Both the position numbers and the translations under genes were made by a program. Below the pieces are notes generated by a model. That model ran no database searches, was not told where the DNA came from, and was given only the letters and a program-made list of their open reading frames with translations. Below are positions 9,740 through 17,409 of a DNA stretch of 64,000 bases, piece after piece (position 1 is the first letter of the stretch; each line of letters opens with the position of its first letter). This DNA comes from Pseudomonadota bacterium (GTDB lineage: Bacteria > Desulfobacterota > Desulfarculia > Desulfarculales > Desulfarculaceae), in NCBI GenBank assembly GCA_018896025.1, contig JAHIND010000035.1, forward strand, positions 1 through 64,000, given 5' to 3'.

Positions 9740-10792
9740 ATGGACAAGCTGATATTTACCGCCGGGCTGGGAGCGGTGTTCGCGGTGCTGCTGTGGTGGA
9801 GCCGCCGCCTGCCCGGCGAACGCTGGCAGATCGCGGCGGCCATCCCGGTGGGCCGCTCGGAAAACGGCCGCTGGCGCGGCGTCAACCTCACCTTTTACGG
9901 CATGTTCACCGCCAACGCGGTGCTCCTGGCCTCGGCCCTGATGCTCATCATGCTGGGCTCGCTGAGGGTCAGCCCCTTTGAGGTGATGGTGGTGATGCTG
10001 CCCTTGCTCTCCCTTAGCGCCCCGGCTGCCCGCCTGGTGGCCCGCTGGGTGGAGCACAAGCCGGCCACCCTCACCGTGGCCGGGGCTGGCTTCGCGGCCC
10101 TGGTGCTGGCCCCCTGGCTCACCCTGCTGGCCAGGGCCTGCCTGGGCCGGGGCGTGGGGGAGCACCTCCAGGTGACCCCGGTGCTGGCCGCCCTGGTGAT
10201 CTGCTACACCCTGGGCGAGGGCCTGGGGCGCCTGGCCTGCCTCAGCTTCGGCTGCTGCTACGGCCGGGCCCTGGTGGCCTGCCCCGACTGGGTGCAAAAG
10301 GTGTTCAAGCACTGGCACCTGGTGTTCAGCGGCGAGACCAAGAAGATCTCCTACGAGAGCGGCCTGAACGGCCTGGCCGTGGTGCCGGTGCAGATGCTCA
10401 CCCTCATAGTCAACGGCGCGGCTGGGCTAATCTCCATGTACCTGTTTTTGAACGTGGCCTTCACCCCGGCCCTGTGGCTGTGCCTGATCGTCAGCGGCCT
10501 GTGGCGGGCGGTGTCCGAGACCCTCCGGGCCGATTACCGGGGCGGGGGCAGCCTGAGCGCCTACCAGATCATGGCCCTGGTGGGCATCGCCTACGGCATG
10601 GTGATGAGCCTCGTCTTCCCGGTGGGCCCGGCCGCGGCCTCGCCCTCCCTGGCCCTGGGCCTGGACACCCTGTGGAGCCCGGCGGTGGTGCTTTGCCTGC
10701 AGGGCCTGTGGACCGCCACCCTGATCTACTCCGGAGCCAGCAAGGTGACCGCCGCGACCATCGAGTTCCACGTCGTGCGCGAGCGTATATAA
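9740..10792 (+). CDS. Lgt-like (prolipoprotein diacylglyceryl transferase family) membrane protein
   Basis: A 350-residue polytopic membrane protein. The segment LGEGLGRLACLSFGCCYGR near residue 160 closely resembles the Lgt signature GRxxCFxxGCCYG. The stretch SETLRADYRGGG near residue 255 matches the Lgt C-terminal region, where an Arg-Glu-rich loop meets the lipid. Lgt moves diacylglycerol from phosphatidylglycerol to the Cys of lipoproteins. This protein differs from housekeeping Lgt in its longer N-terminal half and its inserted KVFKHWHLVFSGETKKI loop, so it may use another acceptor. It lies 17 bases after the PSD gene. The ATG at 9740 is weakly supported by an upstream GGCGGGGG. Confidence 0.65.
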   Translation: MDKLIFTAGLGAVFAVLLWWSRRLPGERWQIAAAIPVGRSENGRWRGVNLTFYGMFTANAVLLASALMLIMLGSLRVSPFEVMVVMLPLLSLSAPAARLVARWVEHKPATLTVAGAGFAALVLAPWLTLLARACLGRGVGEHLQVTPVLAALVICYTLGEGLGRLACLSFGCCYGRALVACPDWVQKVFKHWHLVFSGETKKISYESGLNGLAVVPVQMLTLIVNGAAGLISMYLFLNVAFTPALWLCLIVSGLWRAVSETLRADYRGGGSLSAYQIMALVGIAYGMVMSLVFPVGPAAASPSLALGLDTLWSPAVVLCLQGLWTATLIYSGASKVTAATIEFHVVRERI

Positions 10793-11153
10793 ACTGGCCA
10801 TCTATAAAGGCCGCGACCACGGCCCATCCAGACGGTCGGGGGCTGCGTTACCGGCATCGCTCGGACCTCGCTGTGGCTTAAGCCACACCTCCGGCCCTCG
10901 CTCACCGGCCGCCTTGCCCGCGACCGCCTGGCCGAACCGCATGCAAAGAAGCCGCCTGGAGGCCGGACTCATGCCGATTAGCAAAGTTGTGGTTAAATCC
11001 AACCCAACCTGTCGTCAAACCTTCGTGGCACATCCGGCATAACCTACCTCCCCATCGCCTATTTCCCCGCTTGATCTTGCGGCGGCAAAGTGGAACCATG
11101 TGAGGGGCGGTGTCCGTGCGGCGTCGCCCCTCCTTCACGTAGGAGCATGATCC
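10793..11153. other. Intergenic region with palindrome and leader hairpin
   Basis: This 361-base gap lies between the Lgt-like gene and the sensor kinase. It contains a 16-bp perfect palindrome TGTGGCTTAAGCCACA (10872-10887) inside a GC-rich, CTCG-punctuated stretch that may be a REP-like element. Just ahead of the kinase is a hairpin (11102-11132) with the 8-bp stem GAGGGGCG/CGCCCCTC. No T-tract terminator follows the upstream operon and no convincing -35/-10 pair is seen. Confidence 0.5.
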
Positions 11154-13370
11154 ATGTTCGCCTCGGGCGCAGCAAAACAGGCATCGTCTGTGCCGGGCCG
11201 TTGGTGGCCCGGCGCGCTGCTGCGCCTGGTGCTGCCTTCGGTGCTCACCCTGCTGCTTTTCTCCGCCGCCCTTTTCGCGGTGGTCCTGCCCTCGGTGGAA
11301 ACCGCCTTCATGGATCGCAAGCGGGAGATGATCCGCGAGCTCACCCAGAGCGCCTGGGACGTCCTGGCCTATTACCACGCCCAGGAGGCCAAGGGCCTCA
11401 TCACCCGCGAACAGGCCCAGGAAAAGGCCAAGCAGCAGCTCAGGGCCATGCGCTACGGCTCCGAGGGCAAGGACTACTTCTGGGTCAACGACCTGGAGCC
11501 CCGCATGGTGATGCACCCCTACCGGCCCGACCTGGAGGGGAAAAACGTGGCCGACTTCCGCGACCCCCACGGCAAGCGCCTGTTTTCCGAGGTGGTCAAA
11601 GTGGTCAAGGCCGCCGGCCAGGGCTACGTGGACTACATGTGGCAGTGGAAGGACGACCCGGCCCACGTGGTGCCCAAGGTGAGCTTTGTAAAGGAGTTCG
11701 CCCCCTGGGGCTGGGTGGTGGGCACCGGCATCTACGTGGAGGACGTATCCCAGCAGATGGCGGTCATCACCAACCGGCTCACCTGGGCCAGCCTGGGCAT
11801 CGTGGGCATCGTGGCGGTCATCGAGTTCTACATCATCCTGCAAAGCTTGGCCGCCGAGCGCCGCCGCCGCCGGGCCGAGGTGGAGACCCAGCGCTCACGG
11901 GGCATGCTGCGCTTGGTCATGGACAACATCCCCCAACTAATCTTCTGGAAAGACCGCCGGGGCGGCTATCTGGGCTGCAACCGGGCCTTCGCGGCCCATG
12001 TGAGCCTGTCCGACCCGGCCCAGATAAAGGGCCTGCACGACCACGAGCTGCCCCGGCCGCCCGCCGAGGCCCCCCTGTTGCAGCGGGCCGAGCAGGAGGT
12101 CATGTCCACCGGCAAGGTGCAGCACCATGTCATCGAGCCTCAGCAGGGGCCGGGCGGCTCCACCCTGTGGATGGACGCCAACCGCATCCCCCTGCGCAGC
12201 CCCCACGGCCGGGTGGTGGGGGTGCTGTGCACCTACGAGGACATCACCCGCCGCCGGAAGATGGACCAGGCCTTGGCCGAGAGCGAGCGCCGCTTCCGCA
12301 CCCTGGTGGAAAACGCCCAGGTGGGCATCGCCATCGTGCAGGACGGCCAGGCGGTCTATTGCAACCCCGAGGCCCGGCGCATCCTGGGGCCAGGGGAGCC
12401 CCCCTTCGCCTTGGAGTCTCTTGGCCCCAAAGACGACCCCCGCCTGGCCAAGCTCCTGGAGCTGGCCAAGAAACCGGACGAGCCAGGCGGCCCCGAGACC
12501 GAAGAGGGCCAGGACCTGGATCTGGGTTTCTTGGCCGACGACGGCCATCCCGGCGGCGCGTCCCGCTGGGTGCATTGCCGGGGCCGGGGCATCGAGTACC
12601 AGGGCCGGGAGGCCCGGCTGATCATCATGCTGGACATCACCAAGGCCAGGGAGCTGGAGCGCCTGGTGAGCATCCAGGACAAGATGGCCTCCCTGGGCCG
12701 GGTGGCGGCGGGCATCGCCCACGAGATCAGAAACCCCCTTTCGGGCATAAACCTCTACCTCACCGCCCTGGGCGGCAAGACCCAGGGCATGGCCGAAGTG
12801 GAAGATATCGTGGGCAAGATGCAGGCGGCCAGCGCCCGCATCGAGGGGGTCGTCAAGCGGGTGCTGGACTTCAGCCGCCCCACCGCGCCCAAGGTGTCGC
12901 TGATCAACCTGAACCAGGTGGTGACCAACGTCATGGAGCTTTCGGCGGTGACCCTGCGCAAGGCGGGCATAAGCCTGGAGGCTTCCCTGGCCGAGTCGCT
13001 CCCCCTGGCCCATGCCGACGGCCAGCTTTTGGAGCAGGTGCTCATGAACCTGATCACCAACGCGGTGCAGGCCCTGGCCGAGGTCTCTGGCGAAAAAAAG
13101 ATCGGCCTGGACTCATCGCTGGCCATGGACCGCATCGTGATCCAGGTGTCCGACTCCGGCCCCGGCATCCCTCCGGCGCTCAGGGAAAAGGTGTTCGACC
13201 CCTTCTTCACCGGCAGGCGGGAAGGCTCGGGCATAGGCCTCAGCCTGTGCCACCGCATCGTCAGCGACCACGGCGGCAAGCTTAGCGTAAGCCAGAGCCG
13301 TTGGGGCGGGGCCATGTTCACCATGGAGCTGCCCGCCTCGGCCTACTGGGGCTACGACTCCCACGGATAG
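11154..13370 (+). CDS. Membrane sensor histidine kinase with single Cache and two PAS domains
   Basis: A 738-residue kinase. A transmembrane helix (about residues 20-42) and a second one (about 203-223) flank a periplasmic sCache_2-type domain with the diagnostic MRYGSEGKDYFWVND and WGWVVGTGIYVEDV segments. Two PAS domains follow (about 245-360 and 370-490), then HisKA with phosphoacceptor H523 in GIAHEIRNPLSG, and a C-terminal HATPase with NLITNAVQ, SDSGPGIP and GSGIGLSL boxes. Cache_2 kinases commonly sense small carboxylates. The next gene, 6 bases on, is its NtrC-type regulator, and an OFA-type transporter follows, which fits carboxylate sensing. The ATG at 11154 has TAGGAG about 9 bases upstream. 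Confidence 0.92.
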   Translation: MFASGAAKQASSVPGRWWPGALLRLVLPSVLTLLLFSAALFAVVLPSVETAFMDRKREMIRELTQSAWDVLAYYHAQEAKGLITREQAQEKAKQQLRAMRYGSEGKDYFWVNDLEPRMVMHPYRPDLEGKNVADFRDPHGKRLFSEVVKVVKAAGQGYVDYMWQWKDDPAHVVPKVSFVKEFAPWGWVVGTGIYVEDVSQQMAVITNRLTWASLGIVGIVAVIEFYIILQSLAAERRRRRAEVETQRSRGMLRLVMDNIPQLIFWKDRRGGYLGCNRAFAAHVSLSDPAQIKGLHDHELPRPPAEAPLLQRAEQEVMSTGKVQHHVIEPQQGPGGSTLWMDANRIPLRSPHGRVVGVLCTYEDITRRRKMDQALAESERRFRTLVENAQVGIAIVQDGQAVYCNPEARRILGPGEPPFALESLGPKDDPRLAKLLELAKKPDEPGGPETEEGQDLDLGFLADDGHPGGASRWVHCRGRGIEYQGREARLIIMLDITKARELERLVSIQDKMASLGRVAAGIAHEIRNPLSGINLYLTALGGKTQGMAEVEDIVGKMQAASARIEGVVKRVLDFSRPTAPKVSLINLNQVVTNVMELSAVTLRKAGISLEASLAESLPLAHADGQLLEQVLMNLITNAVQALAEVSGEKKIGLDSSLAMDRIVIQVSDSGPGIPPALREKVFDPFFTGRREGSGIGLSLCHRIVSDHGGKLSVSQSRWGGAMFTMELPASAYWGYDSHG

Positions 13371-13376
13371 GAGACC

Positions 13377-14762
13377 ATGCTCGACTACAGCATCTTCGTA
13401 GTGGACGACGAGGAATTCATCCGCGACGCGGTGGTCATGAACCTGCCCGGCTACCGGGTGCGGGCCCTGGCCAGCGCCGAGGAGGCCCTGGAGGCCCTCA
13501 AGAAGGAGACCCCGGACCTGATCCTCTTGGACATCGGCCTGCCGGGCATGGACGGGGTGGAGGCCCTGGGGCGCATCAAGGCCCTGCACCCCCAGATGCT
13601 GTTCATCATGATTACTGCCTACGAGGACGTGAACACCGTGGTCTCGGCCATGCGCCAGGGTGTGTACGACTACGTGGTCAAGCCCCTGCACATGGACTCG
13701 CTCAAGGCCACCATCGACAACGCCCTGGAGAGCATCCGCCTACGCAAGGAGGTGAAGGCCCTGCAGGAGCGCTGCCTAACCGAGAACCTGCCCTGCATGG
13801 TGGCCGAGAGCCACCAGATCCAGGGGGTCATGGAGCTGGTGCGCCGGGTGGCCCAGAGCCCCGACGCCCCGGTCTTGATCCTGGGCGAAACCGGCACCGG
13901 CAAGGAGCTCATCGCCGCGGCGGTGCACTACCAGAGCCCCTTGTACCGGGGCCCCCTGGTGGCGCTCAATTGCGCGGCCCTGCCCAAGGACCTAATCGAG
14001 AGCGAGCTGTTCGGCTACGAGCCGGGGGCCTTTTCCGGGGCCAAGGCCGGAGGCAAGAAGGGCCTGGTGGAGCAGGCCTCGGGCGGCACCCTGTTTTTGG
14101 ACGAGGTGGGCGACCTGCCCGCCGAGGCCCAGGCCAAGCTGCTGCGTTTTCTGGACAGCGGCCAGTATTACAAGATCGGGGGCACCCGGCCCAGTCAGGC
14201 CCAGGTGCGGGTGGTGGCGGCCACCAACCAGGACCTGGAGCGCCTGGTGGACGAGGGCCGCTTCCGCCGGGACCTGTACTTCCGCCTGGGGGTCATCAAG
14301 GTGGAGGTGCCATCCCTGAACCGCCGCCCGGAGGACGTGCTGCCCATCGCCCGCCACTTTTTGGGGGAGATGGCAGGGAAATACGGCAAACAGTTCACCG
14401 GCTTCACTCCCGAGGCCGAGGGCCTGATGACCAGCCGCCGCTACCAGGGCAACGTGCGCGAGCTAAAGGGCTTGGTGGAGCGGGGGGTCCTGGTGGGGGC
14501 GGGGCCCCTGCTGGGGGCCGAGGAGATGGGCCTGGGCCAAGGCTCCCCGGACCGGCCCGGCCAGGCAGGGACGCCCCTGCCCCGCCTGGGGCCGGAGGGC
14601 TTGGACCTGGGTCAAACCCTGGAGCAGGTGGAGCGGGACTACCTGGGCCAGGCCCTGGATCTGGCCGGCGGCAACGAGACCAAGGCGGCCCAGTTGGTGG
14701 GCATGAACTACCACACCTTCCGCTACCGCAAAAAGAAGCTCCTGGACGGGGAGGAAGAATAG
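13377..14762 (+). CDS. Sigma-54-dependent NtrC-family response regulator
   Basis: A 461-residue regulator: receiver domain (about 1-120, phosphoacceptor D52 in LILLDIGLPGMDG), AAA+ domain with Walker A GETGTGKE and Walker B LFLDEVGD, and a C-terminal Fis-type helix-turn-helix (KAAQLVGMNYHTFRYRKKKLL). The sigma-54 contact loop reads GAFSGA, not GAFTGA. That is a conservative but uncommon change at the residue that touches sigma-54. The gene starts 6 bases after the kinase stop and pairs with it. The likely target is the MFS transporter downstream, where a sigma-54-like element is visible at 14894. Confidence 0.92.
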   Translation: MLDYSIFVVDDEEFIRDAVVMNLPGYRVRALASAEEALEALKKETPDLILLDIGLPGMDGVEALGRIKALHPQMLFIMITAYEDVNTVVSAMRQGVYDYVVKPLHMDSLKATIDNALESIRLRKEVKALQERCLTENLPCMVAESHQIQGVMELVRRVAQSPDAPVLILGETGTGKELIAAAVHYQSPLYRGPLVALNCAALPKDLIESELFGYEPGAFSGAKAGGKKGLVEQASGGTLFLDEVGDLPAEAQAKLLRFLDSGQYYKIGGTRPSQAQVRVVAATNQDLERLVDEGRFRRDLYFRLGVIKVEVPSLNRRPEDVLPIARHFLGEMAGKYGKQFTGFTPEAEGLMTSRRYQGNVRELKGLVERGVLVGAGPLLGAEEMGLGQGSPDRPGQAGTPLPRLGPEGLDLGQTLEQVERDYLGQALDLAGGNETKAAQLVGMNYHTFRYRKKKLLDGEEE

Positions 14763-14810
14763 AAAAACTTCCACTAATCTAGAGATTTTTCTACTTTTTC
14801 GCCGCTTTTC

Positions 14811-14845
14811 GCCGCTCCCGGGGCCGTTCCCCTGGGGCGGCTTTC
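14811..14845 (+). terminator. Terminator after the two-component operon
   Basis: GCCGCTCCCGGGG pairs imperfectly with CCCCTGGGGCGGC around a 5-base loop, followed by TTTCTTGTTT. It sits about 50 bases after the regulator stop codon. Confidence 0.65.
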
Positions 14846-14893
14846 TTGTTTAACCAGCTGATATGGATAGCCTAACTCCCCATCGCCGTGCTT

Positions 14894-14909
14894 TGGCCCG
14901 GAACTTGTA
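14894..14909 (+). promoter_or_regulatory. Sigma-54-like promoter of the OFA transporter
   Basis: TGGCCCGGAACTTGTA matches the TGGCACG-N4-TTGCA consensus except A to C in the -24 box and C to T in the -12 box. Its place 52 bases before the transporter start and after an NtrC-type gene makes it plausible, but the altered -12 GC weakens the call. Confidence 0.4.
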
Positions 14910-14961
14910 ATCATATGCAGCGACACTTAGCACAGGGCGCGGCCCGAGGGAGGAAAGAGGC

Positions 14962-16320
14962 ATGGAAAAGATCAAGAATCGCGGTTGGTCGGTGACCATG
15001 GCCGGAATCGGCATCAACCTGGCCTTGGGCATCCTCTATACCTGGAGCATGTTCAAGATGGCCATCAAGGACTCCATCGTGGCCGGTGACGGCCGCTTCG
15101 AATGGAGCCTTTCCTCCCTCAACGACCCCTACGCCGTCTGCTGCCTGGCCTTCGCCTTCAGCATGATCTTCGCCGGGCGGCTGCAAGACAAGTTCTCGCC
15201 CAGGATCACCGCGCTGATCGGCGGGGTGCTCACCGGCCTGGGCCTGATGTGGATCAGCCAGTCCTACTCCCTGTGGGTGTGGATTCTGGGCTTCGGGGTG
15301 CTCACCGGCACCGGCCTGGGCTTCGGCTACGCCTCGGCCACCCCCCCGGCCATCAAATGGTTCCCCTCGGCCAAGACCGGCCTCATCGCCGGGCTGGTGG
15401 TCTCGGGCTTCGGCCTGGCCTCGGTGTACATCGCTCCGCTCAGCAGCTACCTCATCCACCAAGTGGGCCTAAGCGCCTCCATGATGATCTTCGGCGGGGC
15501 CTTCATCGTGGTGGTCTGCGGGTTGTCTCGCTTCCTGGTCAATCCGCCCAAGGACTTCAGCCCCGAGGCCAAGGTTGACGGCAAAACGCCTCCCAAGGCC
15601 AAGGGCCTGGAGTTCAGCCCCTCGGCCATGCTGCGCACCAGGAGCTTTTACCTGTTGTGGTTCACCTACTTTGTGGGCGCGGGCGCGGGCCTGATGATCA
15701 TCGGCAACGTGGCCGGCATGGCCAAGGCCAGCCTGGGCGAAATGGCCTGGGTGGTGGTGGCGCTCATGGCCGTGGGCAACGCCGGGGGCCGCATCGTGGC
15801 CGGAACGCTGTCGGACAAGATCGGGCGCACCCAGACCCTGGCCATCATGCTCTCCTTCCAGTCGCTGATCATGTTCTCACTGATGATGCTGGGCAAGGAG
15901 CAGGCCATCATCATGGTCATGGCCGCCGCCCTGGTGGGCTTCAACTACGGCACCAACCTCTCCCTGTTCCCCTCGGCCACCAAGGACTACTACGGCCTGA
16001 AGAACTTCGGAGTCAACTACGGCCTGGTCTTCACCGCCTGGGGCGCGGGCGGCTTCGTGCTGCCTAGGGTCTCCCAGATGATCGTGGCCGCCACCGGCTC
16101 CTATGAGTCGGCCTACCTAACCGCAGCGGTGCTGCTGCTCATGGGCGCGGGCATGACCGTGGTGCTGGACAAGCCGGTCAGCGTCGAGGCTCCGGCCACC
16201 GAGCCCGCCCTCAGCCCCCGTCCTTCGGGCGCTCTCACCTCCATGGTGCGGGCGGGCTCCCTGGCCACCGGCCGCCCCAACCTGGGCAGCAAAAACTCCT
16301 ATCGCCAGATGCTCAAATAA
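14962..16320 (+). CDS. OFA-family MFS transporter (oxalate/formate antiporter-like)
   Basis: A 452-residue twelve-helix permease. The opening GIGINLALGILYTWSMFK is typical of the OFA branch of the major facilitator superfamily, as are FGYASATPPAIKWFP, a GRIVAGTLSDKIGRTQ loop between the halves and YGTNLSLFPSATKDYYGLKNFGVNYG near the C-terminus. OFA members exchange or import small carboxylates such as oxalate, formate, lactate or pyruvate. The substrate cannot be read from the sequence. The ATG follows GAGGGAGGAAAGAGG. It stands after the sensor kinase/regulator pair and before a bidirectional terminator, so it probably forms its own regulated unit. Confidence 0.88.
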   Translation: MEKIKNRGWSVTMAGIGINLALGILYTWSMFKMAIKDSIVAGDGRFEWSLSSLNDPYAVCCLAFAFSMIFAGRLQDKFSPRITALIGGVLTGLGLMWISQSYSLWVWILGFGVLTGTGLGFGYASATPPAIKWFPSAKTGLIAGLVVSGFGLASVYIAPLSSYLIHQVGLSASMMIFGGAFIVVVCGLSRFLVNPPKDFSPEAKVDGKTPPKAKGLEFSPSAMLRTRSFYLLWFTYFVGAGAGLMIIGNVAGMAKASLGEMAWVVVALMAVGNAGGRIVAGTLSDKIGRTQTLAIMLSFQSLIMFSLMMLGKEQAIIMVMAAALVGFNYGTNLSLFPSATKDYYGLKNFGVNYGLVFTAWGAGGFVLPRVSQMIVAATGSYESAYLTAAVLLLMGAGMTVVLDKPVSVEAPATEPALSPRPSGALTSMVRAGSLATGRPNLGSKNSYRQMLK

Positions 16321-16395
16321 GCACATAAGGGCCGCTTCCCTGGCCCCCCAAAAGGCCCGGATGCTCTCCAGAAGCGTCCGGGCCTTTTTATGTGC
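16321..16395. terminator. Bidirectional terminator between convergent genes
   Basis: A 12-bp stem, AAAAGGCCCGGA (16350-16361) with TCCGGGCCTTTT (16377-16388), has T runs on both strands. It is framed by an outer 8-bp repeat, GCACATAA/TTATGTGC (16321-16328 and 16388-16395), and a small inner hairpin GGGCC/GGCCC. It ends the MFS gene on the plus strand and the SDR gene on the minus strand. Confidence 0.88.
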
Positions 16396-16421
16396 TCCGA
16401 GGCTGAAAACGCCGGGGAGGC

Positions 16422-17207
16422 CTAGCCTCTGCTGCCCAGACGCAGGCCGCCGTGAATGAAGTACACCTCCCCGCTCAGGGCCTCGTTGCGGTACAGCTCG
16501 CCCACCAGGGAGGCCACCTCCTCGGGCTCGATGAGCCGCCCTATGGGCACGTCGCCCACGATCTTGTCCAGGGCCTTCTGGTTCATGCCTCTCACCATGG
16601 CCGTGCCCACGTAGCCCGGAGCCACGGCCACGCAGCGGATGCGCTCGGACAGGCCCCGGCGCATGAACTCGCCGGTGATCACCTTGGGCATCACCGACAT
16701 AGCCGCCTTGGTGGAGGCGTAGTTGATCTGCCCGGCGGTGCCCAGGGAGCCGGTGGAGGAGATCAGGCAGATCAGGCCCCGGCAGCCGTGGTTGATCATC
16801 TGCTCGCCGCACTCGCGGGCGGTGAGGAACACCCCGGTGAGGTTCACCTTGACCACGCTCTCGAACTGGTCCAGGGGCATCTTGCGCAGCACCTGGTTGC
16901 CCTCGCGGTCCGGGGCCAGGAACAGGCCGTCCTTGATGATCCCCGCGAAGGGGGCCACCAGGTTGATGGCCCCAAAGGCCTCTATGGCTTCGGCGGCCAG
17001 GCGGGTGTTGTCCTCCTCTTTGGTCACGTCGCAGGCCACGGTGTGCACCGGGCCCTCAAGCTGGGCCGCGGCCTCGGCCAAGGCCTCGGGGAACAGGTCG
17101 GCCAGCACCACCTTGCCCCCTTGGGAGGACCAATACTGGGCCAGGGCCAGGCCGATGCCGCTGGCCCCGCCGGTTATCACCGCCACCGCGTCTTTGATCT
17201 TCAGCAT
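16422..17207 (-). CDS. SDR-family oxidoreductase (3-oxoacyl reductase/3-hydroxyacyl dehydrogenase-like)
   Basis: A 261-residue classical short-chain dehydrogenase. The cofactor motif is TGGASGIG. The catalytic Ser lies in LISSTGSLG, with the YxxxK box as YASTKAA. ADLFPEAL after beta-2 carries an Asp, which suggests NAD(H) over NADP(H). The conserved NxAG appears as PFAGI, a departure from the usual NNAG. The product is probably an oxidoreductase for a 3-hydroxyacyl compound or alcohol. The ATG follows GAGGAGA. It is divergent from the CoA-transferase gene, and the two may share regulation across the 200-base gap. Confidence 0.85.
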   Translation of the reverse strand: MLKIKDAVAVITGGASGIGLALAQYWSSQGGKVVLADLFPEALAEAAAQLEGPVHTVACDVTKEEDNTRLAAEAIEAFGAINLVAPFAGIIKDGLFLAPDREGNQVLRKMPLDQFESVVKVNLTGVFLTARECGEQMINHGCRGLICLISSTGSLGTAGQINYASTKAAMSVMPKVITGEFMRRGLSERIRCVAVAPGYVGTAMVRGMNQKALDKIVGDVPIGRLIEPEEVASLVGELYRNEALSGEVYFIHGGLRLGSRG

Positions 17208-17324
17208 GTTCGTCTCCTCGTGTCGCTCAGGTCCGCGCCCCCAGGCGGGGCGGCCAATACCTTATCAGACGAAGCAAGTCCCGTGCCGCCCCCATGCCGT
17301 CCCCTTGGCCCCGCCTCAAGCTCA

Positions 17325-17340
17325 AGGCACCTTTTTTGCA
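17325..17340 (+). promoter_or_regulatory. Sigma-54 promoter of the CoA-transferase gene
   Basis: AGGCACCTTTTTTGCA has GG and GC spaced by exactly 10 bases and matches the -24/-12 consensus TGGCAC-N5-TTGCA at every position but the first. Transcription would start near 17350, leaving a leader of about 60 bases to the ATG at 17410. The sigma-54 activator encoded just downstream at 19456-20859 is the obvious candidate regulator. Confidence 0.72.
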
Positions 17341-17409
17341 ATGAATTCCGTCGAGAATATCGCCGCCGATGCAGGCGGCCTTCCCCACCCCTGCCAAGGA
17401 GGCCGGACC

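Noticed and set aside
16723..17409. Upstream extension of the CoA-transferase frame
   Set aside because: It runs through the divergent SDR gene; the ATG at 17410 with AAGGAGG is the supported start.
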